In this document: positions 45,240 through 57,668 of the stretch, piece after piece
Layout of the letters: every line of letters begins with the position of its first letter
Numbering within the stretch: position 1 is the first letter of the stretch
Assembly (NCBI RefSeq): GCF_018320785.1
Contig: NC_054881.1
Span: forward strand, 16,368,275 to 16,432,274
Direction: 5' to 3'
Length of the DNA stretch: 64,000 nucleotides
Origin: Cheilinus undulatus
Taxonomy: Eukaryota; Chordata; Actinopteri; Labriformes; Labridae
Notes under the pieces: model-generated
Told to the model about the DNA's origin: nothing
Database searches by the model: none
The model's input: only the letters and a program-made list of their open reading frames with translations
Program-made: the position numbers and the translations under genes

Positions 45240-47505
45240 ATGGCACCGGGGGATGTGGTGCCAGACCATCCCAAGCAGCTCAAGCCCAAGGAGAAGCGAC
45301 CTGGAAACAGGGCATCGAAAGCAGACTGTGAGCCGGATGGATCCTTTGTCTTCGAGGCTCATGAGGCTTGGAAGGATTTCCATAACTCCCTCAGGCATTT
45401 CTATGAAGTAGGCGAGCTCTGCGATGTGACACTGAAGGTAGGTCATGCTGTCCAGACTGGATGAACACAGCCTTATCTTCAGCTTTAGGTCTCCACTTCT
45501 CTCTGTTATCAGCAATTTCTGGTTTAAGCGTGCGATTTAGAATATATCGATTCATGTATTAAAGGCTTATTAATCTTAATTTTGTGCACAGCATTTTTGT
45601 GCTGTTTTGTTTTGATGTGTTTTTAATGTTTTTTCCCCTTTTTGTAGGTCGGCAGTAGGCTGATACCATGCCACAAGCTAGTGCTCGCTTGTGTAATCCC
45701 TTATTTCAGGTATGTTTCTTACTCATGTTTCGCTATTTTGCTCTTAATACTTACAAGAGAGATTAAGCAACAAATAACTGCAAATGACTGCAATATTTAT
45801 TGGAAAAAATTATGAAAAATCCAAGTAAGATTTATATTTTTGTGTTGGTAAGACATATCACATTGATATCCTTGAATAGAAACATGATATGTTTAACCTC
45901 TGATTAACATGTGGCAATGAAGGGAACATTTATCCTCTCTGTTGGCTTCCATCCTAGAGGAATGGATACCAGTAGAGTAACCCCTAAAACACAAGGACAG
46001 CATGTGTTTTTATAAGTTTTTTCTTCATGGTAAGTGTTTTTATTAGCGTTGTTCTAATCAGAGTTTATGTTTCTTCCCTCAGGGCCATGTTCCTGTCAGA
46101 GATGTCTGAGGCAAAGCAGGAGCTGATAGAGATCAAGGATTTTGATGGTGATGCTATCCAGGATCTGGTGCATTTTGCTTACTCCTCCAAGCTCACGTTA
46201 ACTGTGGATAATGTTCAGCCGCTGCTTTATGCTGCCTGCATCCTCCAGGTAATAAAACAAGAAATCAACAGGCCATGCATGCATTGAAGGATTTTCTCTC
46301 TGTTAAGTAGTTATATTGTTTGAATTAATCAGGTGGAGTTGGTGGCGAGAGCCTGCTGTGAGTATATGAAGGCCCACTTCCACCCCACAAACTGCCTGGC
46401 TGTTCGTACCTTCGCTGAGAGCCACAATCGCGTGGACCTGATGGACATGGCCGACCGTTACGCCTGCGAACACTTCACTGAGGTGGTGGAGTGTGAGGAC
46501 TTTACATGCGTGTCTCCACAGCACTTGCGCACATTATTGTCCTCCAGCGAGCTCAATATTCACTCAGAGACTCAGGTGTACAACGCAGCAGTGAAATGGC
46601 TTAAAGCAAACCCACAGCACCATGAGGCCTGGCTGGACCAGATCATGTCTCAGGTTAGGGCGTGCAAAGCTTCCTCTGTTTGTGTTTGACAAAGGGCTGA
46701 TATGATACCAAAGAATTCATATTTGAAACAGTGCTTGTAAAACTGAACGATTTTGAACCACCATACAAGTCCCATGCACCTTGTAGGTCATGTTTTTTGC
46801 AAACTGTCAAAATTACTGGTAAAAAATATGAATGTGAATCTGTTGTTTTTAAAAATATCATTTCTTTTTGATACTGCTGGTCAAAAATGACTAAAATTGC
46901 ATTTCTGTAGAACACAAAGTGACAACCTTGGTTTGAAAATATCTCTAAATATGTTCTCTCGGGGTTAGACTTTATACCTTTTTTTTTTTTTTTACTTGTT
47001 ACACAGAGTTACATATGTGTTAACAGCTTTTATGTAACCCATTTTACAACCACAAAACAACATGCATGCTGGTCTCTACTGCAGGTGCGCCTCCCCCTTC
47101 TCCCTGTAGAGTTCTTGACTGGAACAGTAGCGAAGGACGAGATGATCAAAGGTAACCTGAGTTGCCGTGACCTGATGGATGAAGCCAGGAACTACCACCT
47201 CCACCTCAGCAACAAGGTGGTGCAGGACTTTGAGTATTCAGTCCGCACCATACCCCGGAAACACACAGCAGGTAGTAAATCTATACTGGGTGGTTTAGTG
47301 TTGGTTTTGATCTACTGATTTTATTAGTGGCATGTGTAGCTGCACTCAGCATGTCTCTTCAACACCCTGACAAGGTAGATAGTGATATTCATGAACATAA
47401 ATGTTAATGTGTAGTTAAAAGGTTAATATTGTCTTCCAAATGCAAGCAAGTTCTCAAAAATGTAATGTGGTCTCAATTTAGAAAGACTTTCTTGACTTGA
47501 ATAAT

Positions 47506-47577
<72 letters not shown>

Positions 47578-50500
47578 AGGCTGTGTGCACTTGAACTGAG
47601 CTGTTTGTTCTCTCCCTCTGCAAACATTTTGTTCTTTTCTATCACCTCCTCAGGGGTTTTGTTCTGCGTGGGTGGCCGTGGGGGCTCAGGTGACCCATTT
47701 CGCAGCATCGAGTGCTACTCCATCACTAAGAACAGCTGGTTTTTTGGCCCTGAAATGAACAGCAGACGGCGTCACGTGGGTGTAATATCTGTAGGAGGTA
47801 AGAGGGGTTATATGTAATGGCAGGGCAGAAAGTATGATGTGATGTGAGGATAGATGGGAAAAGTCAAGAGCACAGCGAAATACTGTGACATAAATTATAC
47901 CCTTAGCAAGCAGAAAAAAGTAAATGTGGTGTCATATGACACTCCAGTAAAGACCTCTACCTCCCTGAAGGTTAGAATGTTCCATTTTTAGAGGCTGCAG
48001 TTCAAGGTAATGTTGAGTTGAATATTATGCAGAGAGGTGTTCCTATTGTTCAGTTAGACTTAAAAGCAGGCTTTTTGTAGGGCAGTCACAAAACCAGAAT
48101 TTTAAACTTCCATACTAAGAAAAATCAAACAATAACGATACCTGTTTTGATGAAGTGGCAACAAAAATAGATGTCCTAGGTAAATACACAAAACTGCAGG
48201 TAAACTCCAGCATGTTGTCAAAATGCACACTAATATTGGCAACATTACAAAAAATGTCAGCACTGTACTTATGCAATTTTATCTGCCCTCTCTCTTCAAC
48301 CTATGACATATTTTGGTTTAAAATATCACTTAAGACCAGAAGTTTTTTTTTTTAAAGGTTATGTATTTTGGATTCTACTGACTAGGGCTGAATGATTTAT
48401 TGTTTTACAACTTAGTTGGTGATGTTCACATGCTGAGTAGTTAAAGAGAGAGCAAAATTATGTGCACACTACCCAGGTGCAGGGCTTTCAGAAAAGTATT
48501 GAAAAGAGAAGAAGAAACGCTGTCTATTAAAACTTTTGTAGCATTGAGTAAAGTGCACATGCTCAATAGTCACATGACATGAAGCACATCAGGCTCCCTC
48601 TTCTTTGTTGTTAGATGAGAACCAAAACTGTGACTTTTGTTGTTTTTCTTGACTAATCTACGTTAAAGTCCTCCTAATAGCAACATCATCAGTCAGAGAA
48701 CTGAGCAATGTGCATGCAGAGACTGTGTTTCTCCTGTATTCACATTCGGGTCACAGTTGACGCTTTTGCCATCACAGATACACCAGCATGACATTGGAGG
48801 CAGACACTCATTGAAGCAGTGCCAATTCTTACTACCCATTAGTCTGCATGGTTGACTTCTGGAGGCAAAAGTAATTGAGTAAGGATTTCTTCACTGAGTG
48901 CTGATCCTCTCTGTAGGGCACACATATTTTGTGTGTTATTCAGAATTATTATGGGAGTGTATTCTTGGTAACAACAGCATCTTGCCCCTGTGCATGATAA
49001 TATACAGTCTGTAACAACATAGAAGTGCTTTCACCCTCCTCCTCTACTTTGTGTATTTGCCAGAGCCATTGTCAGAGGGCTATTCAGTGTTTGATATGAC
49101 TTAGGGACCAAAATAACAAAAAAATGTTTGAGTTAAAATCTAATTCATGTACATAAAAATGCACTCCATTTATCTGGTTTCATTTGCATTTGTGTTTGAT
49201 AAAATCTCAACTTATGTCTCTGAAAAATACTGTTTAACAAATAACATTCAGCCATACTACTACAACTTTAAAACACAAGGTAAAGAAAAGTGTGCAAGTA
49301 TCAAAACATTTTTCACAACCCCTTTTTTTTAACTAGAGTTTGGTATGTACCTAATATCTTCTTTTTCAGTAAGATTCATTTTTTTAACCGCAGAATCATA
49401 TTTCAATAAAAATTTTAGCTCTTTCCAAGTTAAGAATCCCTTATTGATTTTCTTCTTAGCTGCAAAAGGACCATAAATGATTGTTAATTCCCACCTACAT
49501 CTTTTTTACCCTCAGGTAAAGTGTATGCTGTCGGAGGTCATGATGGTAACGAGCACTTGGGAAACATGGAGATGTTCGACCCACTAACCAACAAGTGGAT
49601 GATGAAAGCCTCCATGAATACTAAGAGGTACACATAGACTCTACATTATGATGAGTATCATAAGGACTTTTAGCTTTATAGAGTGTGTTATCAAACCAAC
49701 ATTATGAATAATATAAAAAGGCTGTATTTCTTCAAACACACATATATTTTCATAACACACATCTAGCAGGATGAATGTTAAAATGTCAGTCTGGTGTTGT
49801 TTTGCCAATGAGAAAAACAGCCTTTATTTGTATTGTTTGTGTTGAAAATGTCACCATACAGTGCAGAGCAACAGTGGAGCTTAACAAAATTCACCAGAGC
49901 CTGAAGGATTATCTTTGGGGGAAATCCACTAAGCTGGACAAACTAATTTGAAAAATGGCATGTAATGATATTATAAAAGCTTTGAAATCATTCATACTGC
50001 TCTTAACTATTTGATAGCTGCCTAGATTTTCTGAATCCTAAATATAATATTTTCTTTTTACTACAAAATTGAACTTTTTCTGGAACAAAGCAAATTGATC
50101 CCCAGTGTAACATTTAGTATTAACAACACTAGACAGGTCTCTGAACATGCATTTTTGTGGTTTCCAGGAGGGGCATCGCTCTGGCAGCTCTTGGTGGTCC
50201 CATCTATGCTATTGGAGGTCTCGATGACAACTCCTGCTTCAACGATGTGGAGCGTTATGACATAGAAAGTGACTGTTGGAGCGCTGTGGCTCCTATGAAC
50301 ACACCCAGAGGAGGAGTGGGGTCTGTGGCTTTAGGGGTAAGACTTTAAACAAGATGTTTTGAATTTATTCTGACTGTTCTGGGATTTCTCCTCCGTGAGT
50401 CACTTGTTTTATTCTTCCTCCTTGTCAGAGTTTTGTTTACGCAGTGGGTGGCAACGATGGTGTGGCTTCACTGTCTAGTGTGGAACGGTTTAACCCACAT

Positions 50501-53500
50501 CTCAACAAGTGGACAGAGGTCAGTGAGATGGGCCAGAGACGGGCAGGAAACGGAGTCAGCAAACTCAATGGCTGCCTCTACGTAGTTGGTAAGATGAATA
50601 AGTAGACTAAATATGGATTTTAGAACACAGATAAATGTACCTCTTTGGAAGTGAATACTTCAATAGCAGGGTTTTCTGTTTTTATCAAAATTCAAGGTAT
50701 TTCTAAGGCTGGAGATAGATTTGCCTTTAACTATCTTCTGGTATTCAAGATGGCTGCCCTGCATGCCCTGCCTCTGTTTGGAGCATCAACTGTGCAATCT
50801 GTGCAATCTTTGTTTTGATGTTCAATAGCACCAAAAACTTCTGAAACTATAAAAAAATTTAGGAAATGTTTGTAACGTTTATGTGCAATTTAGAGGGTGT
50901 GCAGGAGTTTGCCTGCAGTTTTTTGCACAGAAAATCAAGAAATTGCAGAATACAGAGTGTCTTGGACTTCTATTATTTGCTGTAATCAAACATGCATTGA
51001 TATTGTTTTATTTTCAGTAGTATGCTGTGAAAGTTTAAGATTTTGATGTCAGCCATAAGCAGGGTTCACACTACAAGACTAGAAAAGAACTCTGAGAGCG
51101 CAGACCTCTGCCATTAGCCCTATCACCCAATAGTAAAGAATCCTTTTAAAAATTCTTGGATCCAGATGGTCTTAAATCTCATCAGTTCTTCCTTATGCCA
51201 TTTCTGACATTTCCAGAAAGTTTCATCAAAATCCGTCCAGAACTTTTTGAGTCATGTTCCTAACAAACTAACTAAATAACAAACCCTGCTGATCACATAA
51301 CCTTCTTGGTGGAGGTAATAATGGTGCCGATTTTGGAGCCAGATTTCCCCCATTTGATCCAGCCAGCAAAGGGCTATTTATGAGATGTTTTTAAAGATTA
51401 GTATGACAGATTTTCCTTTGGTGTGTTAATTGTGATCTTTCCCTCTCAGATTTGCTCAGAAGACACTCTGACTTGAGATCATAAATGTATTGTTGGTCAA
51501 CATTTACATCAGAAATCCTGTTGTGTGGGGGGAATGCCAAAGAGAGCTAAACAGACATGGGCAGGATTGTTATGGAATAGAACATTAGCCAATCAGGAAG
51601 CAAGCTGACCGACGGAGGAAGCACAACTAACACAGTCATGGAACTGAAAATACACATGACGGATACAGTTAGATGGATGTCATGAGTGTTTATGCCGTGC
51701 CTTGTAAAGCATACCACTATCAAACTGACAGACAGAGGAGCAGGGATAAAATTACTTCTGAAAGAAAAGATGTAGCAAGTAGCTAACAGCAACCCGCATT
51801 TAGTGTATTACTCTAATGTCATGTTTGACCATGCAAGATTTGACTTGGAGACTCTGGTTGTTGGTGACAGATAAGTCATCTCTAAAATGAAATGCAATCA
51901 TGCTGACTGTTCACCCTACAACTATCAGATGAGATGTAAGGTCTGCGTTGATGCCCCTGTTGCTTCTCCAGCCATGATCTTAGAATCGACATAGTAACCT
52001 TCATGTGTGATGCTATGTCTGTGGTTCATTTCCTTGATACTGGTTATTTGTATGTAACCTGAGCTCCTCAGGGGGCCCTCTTGAGTATTTCTCCTGTCAC
52101 ACAAGTCTGTGGCCAAGCATAAGCCATTCATGACACAGCTGTGTACATGGTCACAAGCTTTAAAAAAAAGTGAGTTTCCAGCACGAGACTTTTATTGTAT
52201 TGTCTGCATTTACTTCTGCTGCAGTGTTATTCACCTCTTGATTATTATATTGCTGTTTCCTCCCCTTACTGTAATGTGATTTTTTATTTTTGATACATCC
52301 AAGTCACATGCATGCTAGTTACACACCCCACGGTTTATACACAAACGTGGGAGTCAGGAAAGGAAAGGTGCATGTTTTGTAAAGCTATCTGGTTACTGAT
52401 TTGCACAGTGTCAGGCTGATATTTTTATTGTACCAATTAAATTTGAAGAGTCATTTAAGGTTCATTAGAGCTTCTCTTACGGCATTTTGCCGGTCAGTAG
52501 CTTGGCTCAGTGTTTGGAGCCATGAAATCCTCTTAACACTTGCCTGATTCATTAGTGTCAGCACATTCCTACTCAAAGCAACTGTTCGCAGCTATTACCC
52601 CGAGTTGCAAATTTCTGGTTTGCCTTGTTATATTATCACCAAAACACCAGATAGAGTAGTAATAAAACAAGTTTCTTTGATTTTTAAATATCTGTCTCTT
52701 TTGTGTTTCCTGAAGGTGGTTTTGATGACAATTCACCCCTGAGCTCCGTGGAGCGTTTTGACCCACGAATGCACCGCTGGGAATACGTGTCTGAACTGAC
52801 TACACCACGTGGGGGAGTTGGGGTCGCGACAGTGATGGGAAGAGTGTTTGCAGTTGGGGGTCATAATGGGAACATCTACCTGAACACAGTGGAGGCTTTT
52901 GAGCCAAGAATGAACAGGTGAGGAAGAGATGAACAAGGACTGTGAGATGTGAAGTGTTTTAAGGTATCAAGGTGAGATCTTGGGGGAGAAAGGTTTTAAA
53001 CTATGCTACTTCTTGACTATTACCGTGTCTTTAAGAAAAGTGCAAAATGTGCAGTTTTGTGCTCTTTTAGTACCATGTTATTTATGGAGCCATATGGAGT
53101 TTCGCATCTACTAGCTACAGTACGGTAATTGAGATCTTTGCTTGCAGTGATTGTTGTGAGACAGCTCAGCTCGTGAGTCGCTCTTTCTTCCTTCGCCTAT
53201 CATCTGTCCTTTCTTTTCACTCCAAAGAGTTTATTCCTTACCTGTTTTCTTTAGATGCAGAATTGTTACCTAGCAAAGGAGAAAAGCAGTTTAAAAGTGG
53301 TGGTCTGCTCCGTGTCATTATGTATTTTAGCAAGTTCTGTGCATCAAAGTGACAGTTTACAATTCACAGTGATAGAGTGGATTTTCAATCTAGTTAGATA
53401 TCATGCAGGGTCTGACAGTGGCAGCTGCACTTACTTGCAGTAGTGATGTTGCACGTGTCGGCATTTAAGACTGGTTTATTGGATATTATTAGATACATCA

Positions 53501-54932
53501 GATGAAAATATAGGTACTAAAAGTGCACCTTATACACTTGATTTATATCAAACTTCATGATTTGCTCTTTGACCCATGTCCACTGCAGCTGGAAGTTTCC
53601 CTGTCAGACAGGGAGGGGGGAGGTAGACATCACACTCAGAGATGGCTGATGATAACATAGTCGGATGCTGTTATGACTTTTTTCGCCTTAATATTTATGT
53701 GTAACTGGATGTATTCACTGCATAAATTAAAGAGAGGAGAACATACCATCAAGCAAATCAATGGTGTGAAACAGTTTCATTACTAGGGGTGGGAGAAAAT
53801 ATCGATATAGCATTGTATCACAATATTTTGTCTGGCAATATATCGTATCATCTCCTCTACCTCGTATCATTTTTTTTTTCTTTTTTCAATAAATTGCTAA
53901 TGGAAAAATAAAGTCAATTTTGAGGTTGACAGAGGTGGCAGTCATACAGCAGGACAAAGTTAGTACAGCAAACATGGCAGCACTAGAGAAAGGAAAAAGA
54001 GAAGTTGAAAAAAATGGTATATATCACAATATATGGTATTGCAATACCATATATTGTGATATATGGTATTGCAATACTCACTCTATTGCAAAATGTTAAA
54101 ATAACAATAATATCGAATTGTGACCCAAGTATTGTGATAATATCATATCGTGGGACCACTAGTGATTCCCACCCCTATTCATTACATGCATAAAGGTCAT
54201 CACACCCACCTGTTCACTCGGCTTGAGTTTCCTTAATATTTCCTGCTCTGTAAACAAGGTGGCTCACCCTGGGTATACATGGAAATTTTACTTGGTGGCT
54301 GGTAGGAAAAATTCAGCTTAAAATAGGTGTGAAAATTCAACATTCACACAAGCAATCACACTGAATATTTTGGGACATTTTCCAGAGGTTTGTACATGTG
54401 TGATTAAGGCCATCCAGCAATAGGGGGTAATGAAATTGTTTCCAGCAAGTGGTCCGGTTTGAGGACTTGCTCTTTAAAAAGATGCTTTAAGTTGGAATTA
54501 CATTTGATGAATCCAATGCATGAAATATGATCCAAAAAAGATAAAATTGGAATTTAAGAACAAAATCTGAATTAAAAAACTGTTAGTTGAACTGATGTAC
54601 GTGCACAAATTAAACATTTTGATTAAGCCCAGTAGAGTTTATCATGCTTTTCCAAATGTTGACACTGCTGTAGGGAAGGGAAATATTTTAAATATTTTAA
54701 ATGATGCGGGTTTAGACCTTTTTAAAAAGCGATACTGTATTGTTTAAGCTGTAAACTGTGTTTTCTTCTCATACTTTTTTCTATTTTCTCTACTTGCCTG
54801 CTGTTCAGGTGGGAGCTGGTAGGATCCGTGTCTCACTGCAGGGCCGGAGCCGGGGTAGCTGTCTGTTCATCTCACGTCAGCCAGATCAGGGACGTCGGCC
54901 AGGGCTCCAGCAATGTGGCCAACTGCATGTGA
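45240..54932 (+). CDS. klhl8: klhl8: Kelch-like protein 8, BTB-BACK-Kelch CUL3 adaptor
   Basis: Coding exons: 45240-45437, 45648-45709, 46083-46248, 46333-46653, 47085-47271, 47654-47797, 49516-49627, 50168-50336, 50429-50588, 52716-52917, 54809-54932. Total 1,845 nt, 614 aa; human KLHL8 is about 620. ATG 45240 is the first after an in-frame TAG at 45231. BTB at ~residues 50-140 (GELCDVTLKVGSRLIPCHKL, IPYFRAMFLSEMSEAKQELI), BACK ~143-250 (VELVARACCEYMKAHFHPTN), then six Kelch blades ~312-610 with repeated GG and downstream W/Y (AVGGHDGNEHLGNMEMFDP, AIGGLDDNSCFNDVERYD, AVGGNDGVASLSSVERF, VGGFDDNSPLSSVERFDP, AVGGHNGNIYLNTVEAFEP). It ends QGSSNVANCM like the human protein (HGSNNVVDCM). The family recruits substrates to CUL3 ubiquitin ligase; the worm homologue KEL-8 acts on rapsyn. 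Apparently intact. Confidence 0.96.
47511..47573. repeat. klhl8: (TA)31 microsatellite near a klhl8 splice acceptor
   Basis: An uninterrupted TA run ends about 80 bp upstream of the acceptor at 47653. It is self-complementary and probably length-polymorphic. Confidence 0.95.
47798..52715 (+). other. klhl8: klhl8 Kelch-region introns
   Basis: The introns 47798-49515, 49628-50167 and 50589-52715 hold the dispersed repeat at 51070-51320 and otherwise nothing I can identify. Coding exons between them are listed under klhl8. Confidence 0.45.
51070..51320 (+). repeat. Dispersed repeat ending in GGTGGAGGTAATAA
   Basis: The text CATCAAAATCCGTCCAGAAC, TTTTTGAGTCATGTTCCTAA and ATCACATAACCTTCTTGGTG is a familiar fish interspersed-repeat tail (normally ...CCTTGGCGGAGGTAAT). 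The family name is uncertain. It lies in the klhl8 intron between 50588 and 52716. Confidence 0.5.
52918..54808 (+). other. klhl8: Last klhl8 intron
   Basis: Contains the intact hAT MITE and one short dispersed-repeat copy (54365-54405). The final exon's acceptor is at 54808. Confidence 0.6.
53784..54177. mobile_element. Intact hAT-type MITE with perfect 8-bp target duplication
   Basis: The 394-bp element begins TAGGGGTGGGA and ends with its exact reverse complement TCCCACCCCTA. It is flanked on both sides by TTCATTAC (53776-53783 and 54178-54185), a perfect 8-bp target-site duplication as made by hAT transposases. The interior is rich in ATCGATAT/CAATAT sequence and holds a 46-bp perfect palindrome at 54019-54064. 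No coding capacity. Inserted in the last klhl8 intron. Confidence 0.85.
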
Positions 54933-57115
54933 CGGCCGGCCCGCATGTTACCAGGTGACTGACTGCCTGCCAGGCCGCCACCAGATCTGATCACCGCACA
55001 AGCACACAACACAAAGCACACAGACAGTGACTGCGGGGTCTCGCCCGACAGCTTTGTAACAGTCGCCACTGATTGAACATCAGCCTACTAGTGATTCCAG
55101 CTGATGTTCAGTTTGCACATAGATAACGGAACGTTAGGGAGATTTTACTGACTGAAGTGCACATCTGACAAATCTGAAGTTTTTGTTTTGTGACAAAATG
55201 ACACATTTGAGACATGTTTCTTGACTCCAGCTGGTGTTTTTTGCAATCAGTGCTGTAGTATTTCGTACTGTATTTTCATCTGATTTACTGCCTTCATTGT
55301 GTTAAGGGAATAAGTAGCTGAGCCTTGAGTTTAATACTAACATCTTGAGAATGTGGTGAGTTCAGAACTGTAAGGTTAACTACACATTATGAATGTGGAC
55401 TGTTTAGTAGGCCAGTAAAATAAACATTTCAAAGGTCTCATCAAGATTTTTAGGGCTCTGCAGTTTTATTTTTCTCAAAGAGTAGTGAATGGACTGGATT
55501 CAAAGCATTGTTTGCTGTGAACTAAGTGCAGTAAAAAAACTAAAATATTTTCTTTAGCCACCAAAATATGTCGAACACATTTCTAAAATACTGTAGTAGT
55601 AAGCAAGGAAACATTAAAAACTGTACTGCAATCGTTTTCAGTCCTTGAAATGTTCTCCTTCTACATGACAAGGTTTTGATAAAAACCGCATGAGCAATGC
55701 TGGAGTATACATGCCATAAACACACAAAAATTGCCAATAAACAAACATTTGTGTAGTGAGAAGGGGCTGCTCTTTTGAGTGACCCATAACCACAAAATGA
55801 GTAAATTTCAGGGAAATGTTGATTTTGAGTGAGCAGCGCTAAAGGGATTTTGGTGTCGGCCATTGTTGTTGTAGTCCAGGCTTGTCTTATCACTGAAACT
55901 GCGATCAGCTTGTGCAAAAAGACTCACTTTTCAGAGGGTGTTGCCAGTTCGCATTACAATATAAACTGTGGTGATTTCACAAGTTTGCACTCTGGAACTT
56001 GTTTTCAAAATGTCACCTTTTTCAGGCATCCAAATGAAATTTCTGTCATGTTAACATCGCAATAGTCTTCATTAAGTATTCATAAGAGTAAGTTTAAGTT
56101 TAAAGGAGTTTTTCAGAAATTTTCGATCAGCATCAAGCTGCATTTTCGTCAGATTTTCCTGCAACTGTGTTTGAACAATCATTTAAAGCTCACTGAGACA
56201 AATCACTCACTGGCAAGGAGGTGACAGGTTTGTGGATTTTCACCGCTGCAAGTGCCAAACAGAAAAAACGTGCATCAGCTGTGCTAGGAAGCTGTAGATG
56301 CAGACCTGTTTGAGCTGCCCGCTGGATCTGGAGCCCTAAACTTCAACCTCAGAATAAAAGATTTACTGACAGTTCACCTGAGAGACCAGGACTGATTAGA
56401 GCAATAAGACAACCTCTCTAGTCCTTTTTGGCTTTTACTTCGTTGTTCAGAGATCTGCTCAAACTGACAGGGACCCGTTTCTGAAGTCAAGACTTGTGTG
56501 TATCGATAGCTGGCCTGTCAGAAATCAGATGTGTATGAGATTCAGCTGAGGTTTGTTTCTGCAGATGGTTATGTTATATTTTAATATATGGACGTTTTGT
56601 ATAATAAAATAGGTGTATCTTTGGTATTATTCTTTACTACGCTATATAATCCATTGCTGTGCACTATTTTCCTAGAATAGATGTGAAGTCTTGAGTATAT
56701 TTTTGTCCTAAATGGAGGATTTTCATGTTATTCACGTGATACGTTTGCAGATGTTTATTTAACAAATGTGTATATTTCTGCCATATCTGAGACAAATGTA
56801 AACATTTCTGGTTCTAGTTGTTTTTAAGATGAGGCTGAAAGAGTTTTAAACAAAATATATACAGTTTATACCAGACAAATACATATTATTGCACAGTTTG
56901 TGTCCTGCCGGTATTAAAGAGATTGCATTTTATCAGCTTCAGTATATATTATCAATATTTTTATCACATTTGTAAGTAAGTGAGGCAGATTTTGAGTCTT
57001 TTTGTAAACTTCACTGTAACTTGTGTTCTTTCTCCTCTTGACTGCTTCCATATTTTACTTTTTGTTTACATGTATTTGGTATAAATTGGTACAATAAAGT
57101 TATGTGTAAAAAGAT
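54933..57115 (+). terminator. klhl8: klhl8 3'UTR and polyadenylation signal
   Basis: About 2.2 kb of non-coding A/T-rich sequence follows the TGA at 54930-54932. The last good signal is AATAAA at 57093-57098 (ACAATAAAGT context) with a following GTGTAAAAAG stretch; an earlier AATAAA lies near 56603. Several ATTTA-like elements and T-rich stretches suggest post-transcriptional control, which is inference. Confidence 0.55.
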
Positions 57116-57668
57116 CATTGCTGTTATCCCTCTTTTCTGAAACTCAGAGTTTGGACTTACACCATCAAGTTTGTGATAATCCCCATTTACAGGGTTTTAA
57201 GGAGCTCCAAGGTGATTTTTTTTTCTCACAAATCCTCTCAAATAATATTCCTGTGTTTAAAGGAACCTTCATATAAAGAGATGTTACCTTCTTTGGATTA
57301 ACATTAATGTCACTTGTATTTATGATGTGTAAAGAAACGCCCTAGATTTTTACTTTATGAGAAAATGTAGGCAACCACAGTTGTGCAGTGCACCCTGGGA
57401 AGTGATGTTCTATTCCCAGCTGTAGTAGTAGACAAATTATCAGCCATGGTAGATTATCAGGGGTGATGTTCAGCATTTCGCCAATTACCTGCATCAGCAT
57501 TTTATTCTGTCAATTGCATTAAATCTGTAAATATTAAAGTGGGCTACTTTGGACTGCTACGAGTTGTGTCTTCCCTTCTGGTTGTTTTCACTCCCCAAAG
57601 TCTCCCTTATGTCCTCTCTGATTGGCTAGACACCATGAGTAATAGCCTTAATCACCTTGAGCAGTTAG

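Larger units (their letters stand above)
31945..54415. repeat. Three scattered copies of one short dispersed repeat
   Basis: Similar text such as GGGACATTTTTCAGAGTTTT with a following TTCATGTGTGA appears at 39430-39465 and 54365-54405 on the plus strand. A reverse-complement form (TTCTCACATTTGCACAAAACTCCTGAAAA) appears near 31960-31990. The copies are short and diverged. Coordinates give the span, not a continuous feature. Confidence 0.35.

Noticed and set aside
55540-56065. 125-codon minus-strand and 78-codon plus-strand frames in the klhl8 3'UTR
   Set aside because: No recognisable motif and no splice or start context; expected by chance in the UTR.
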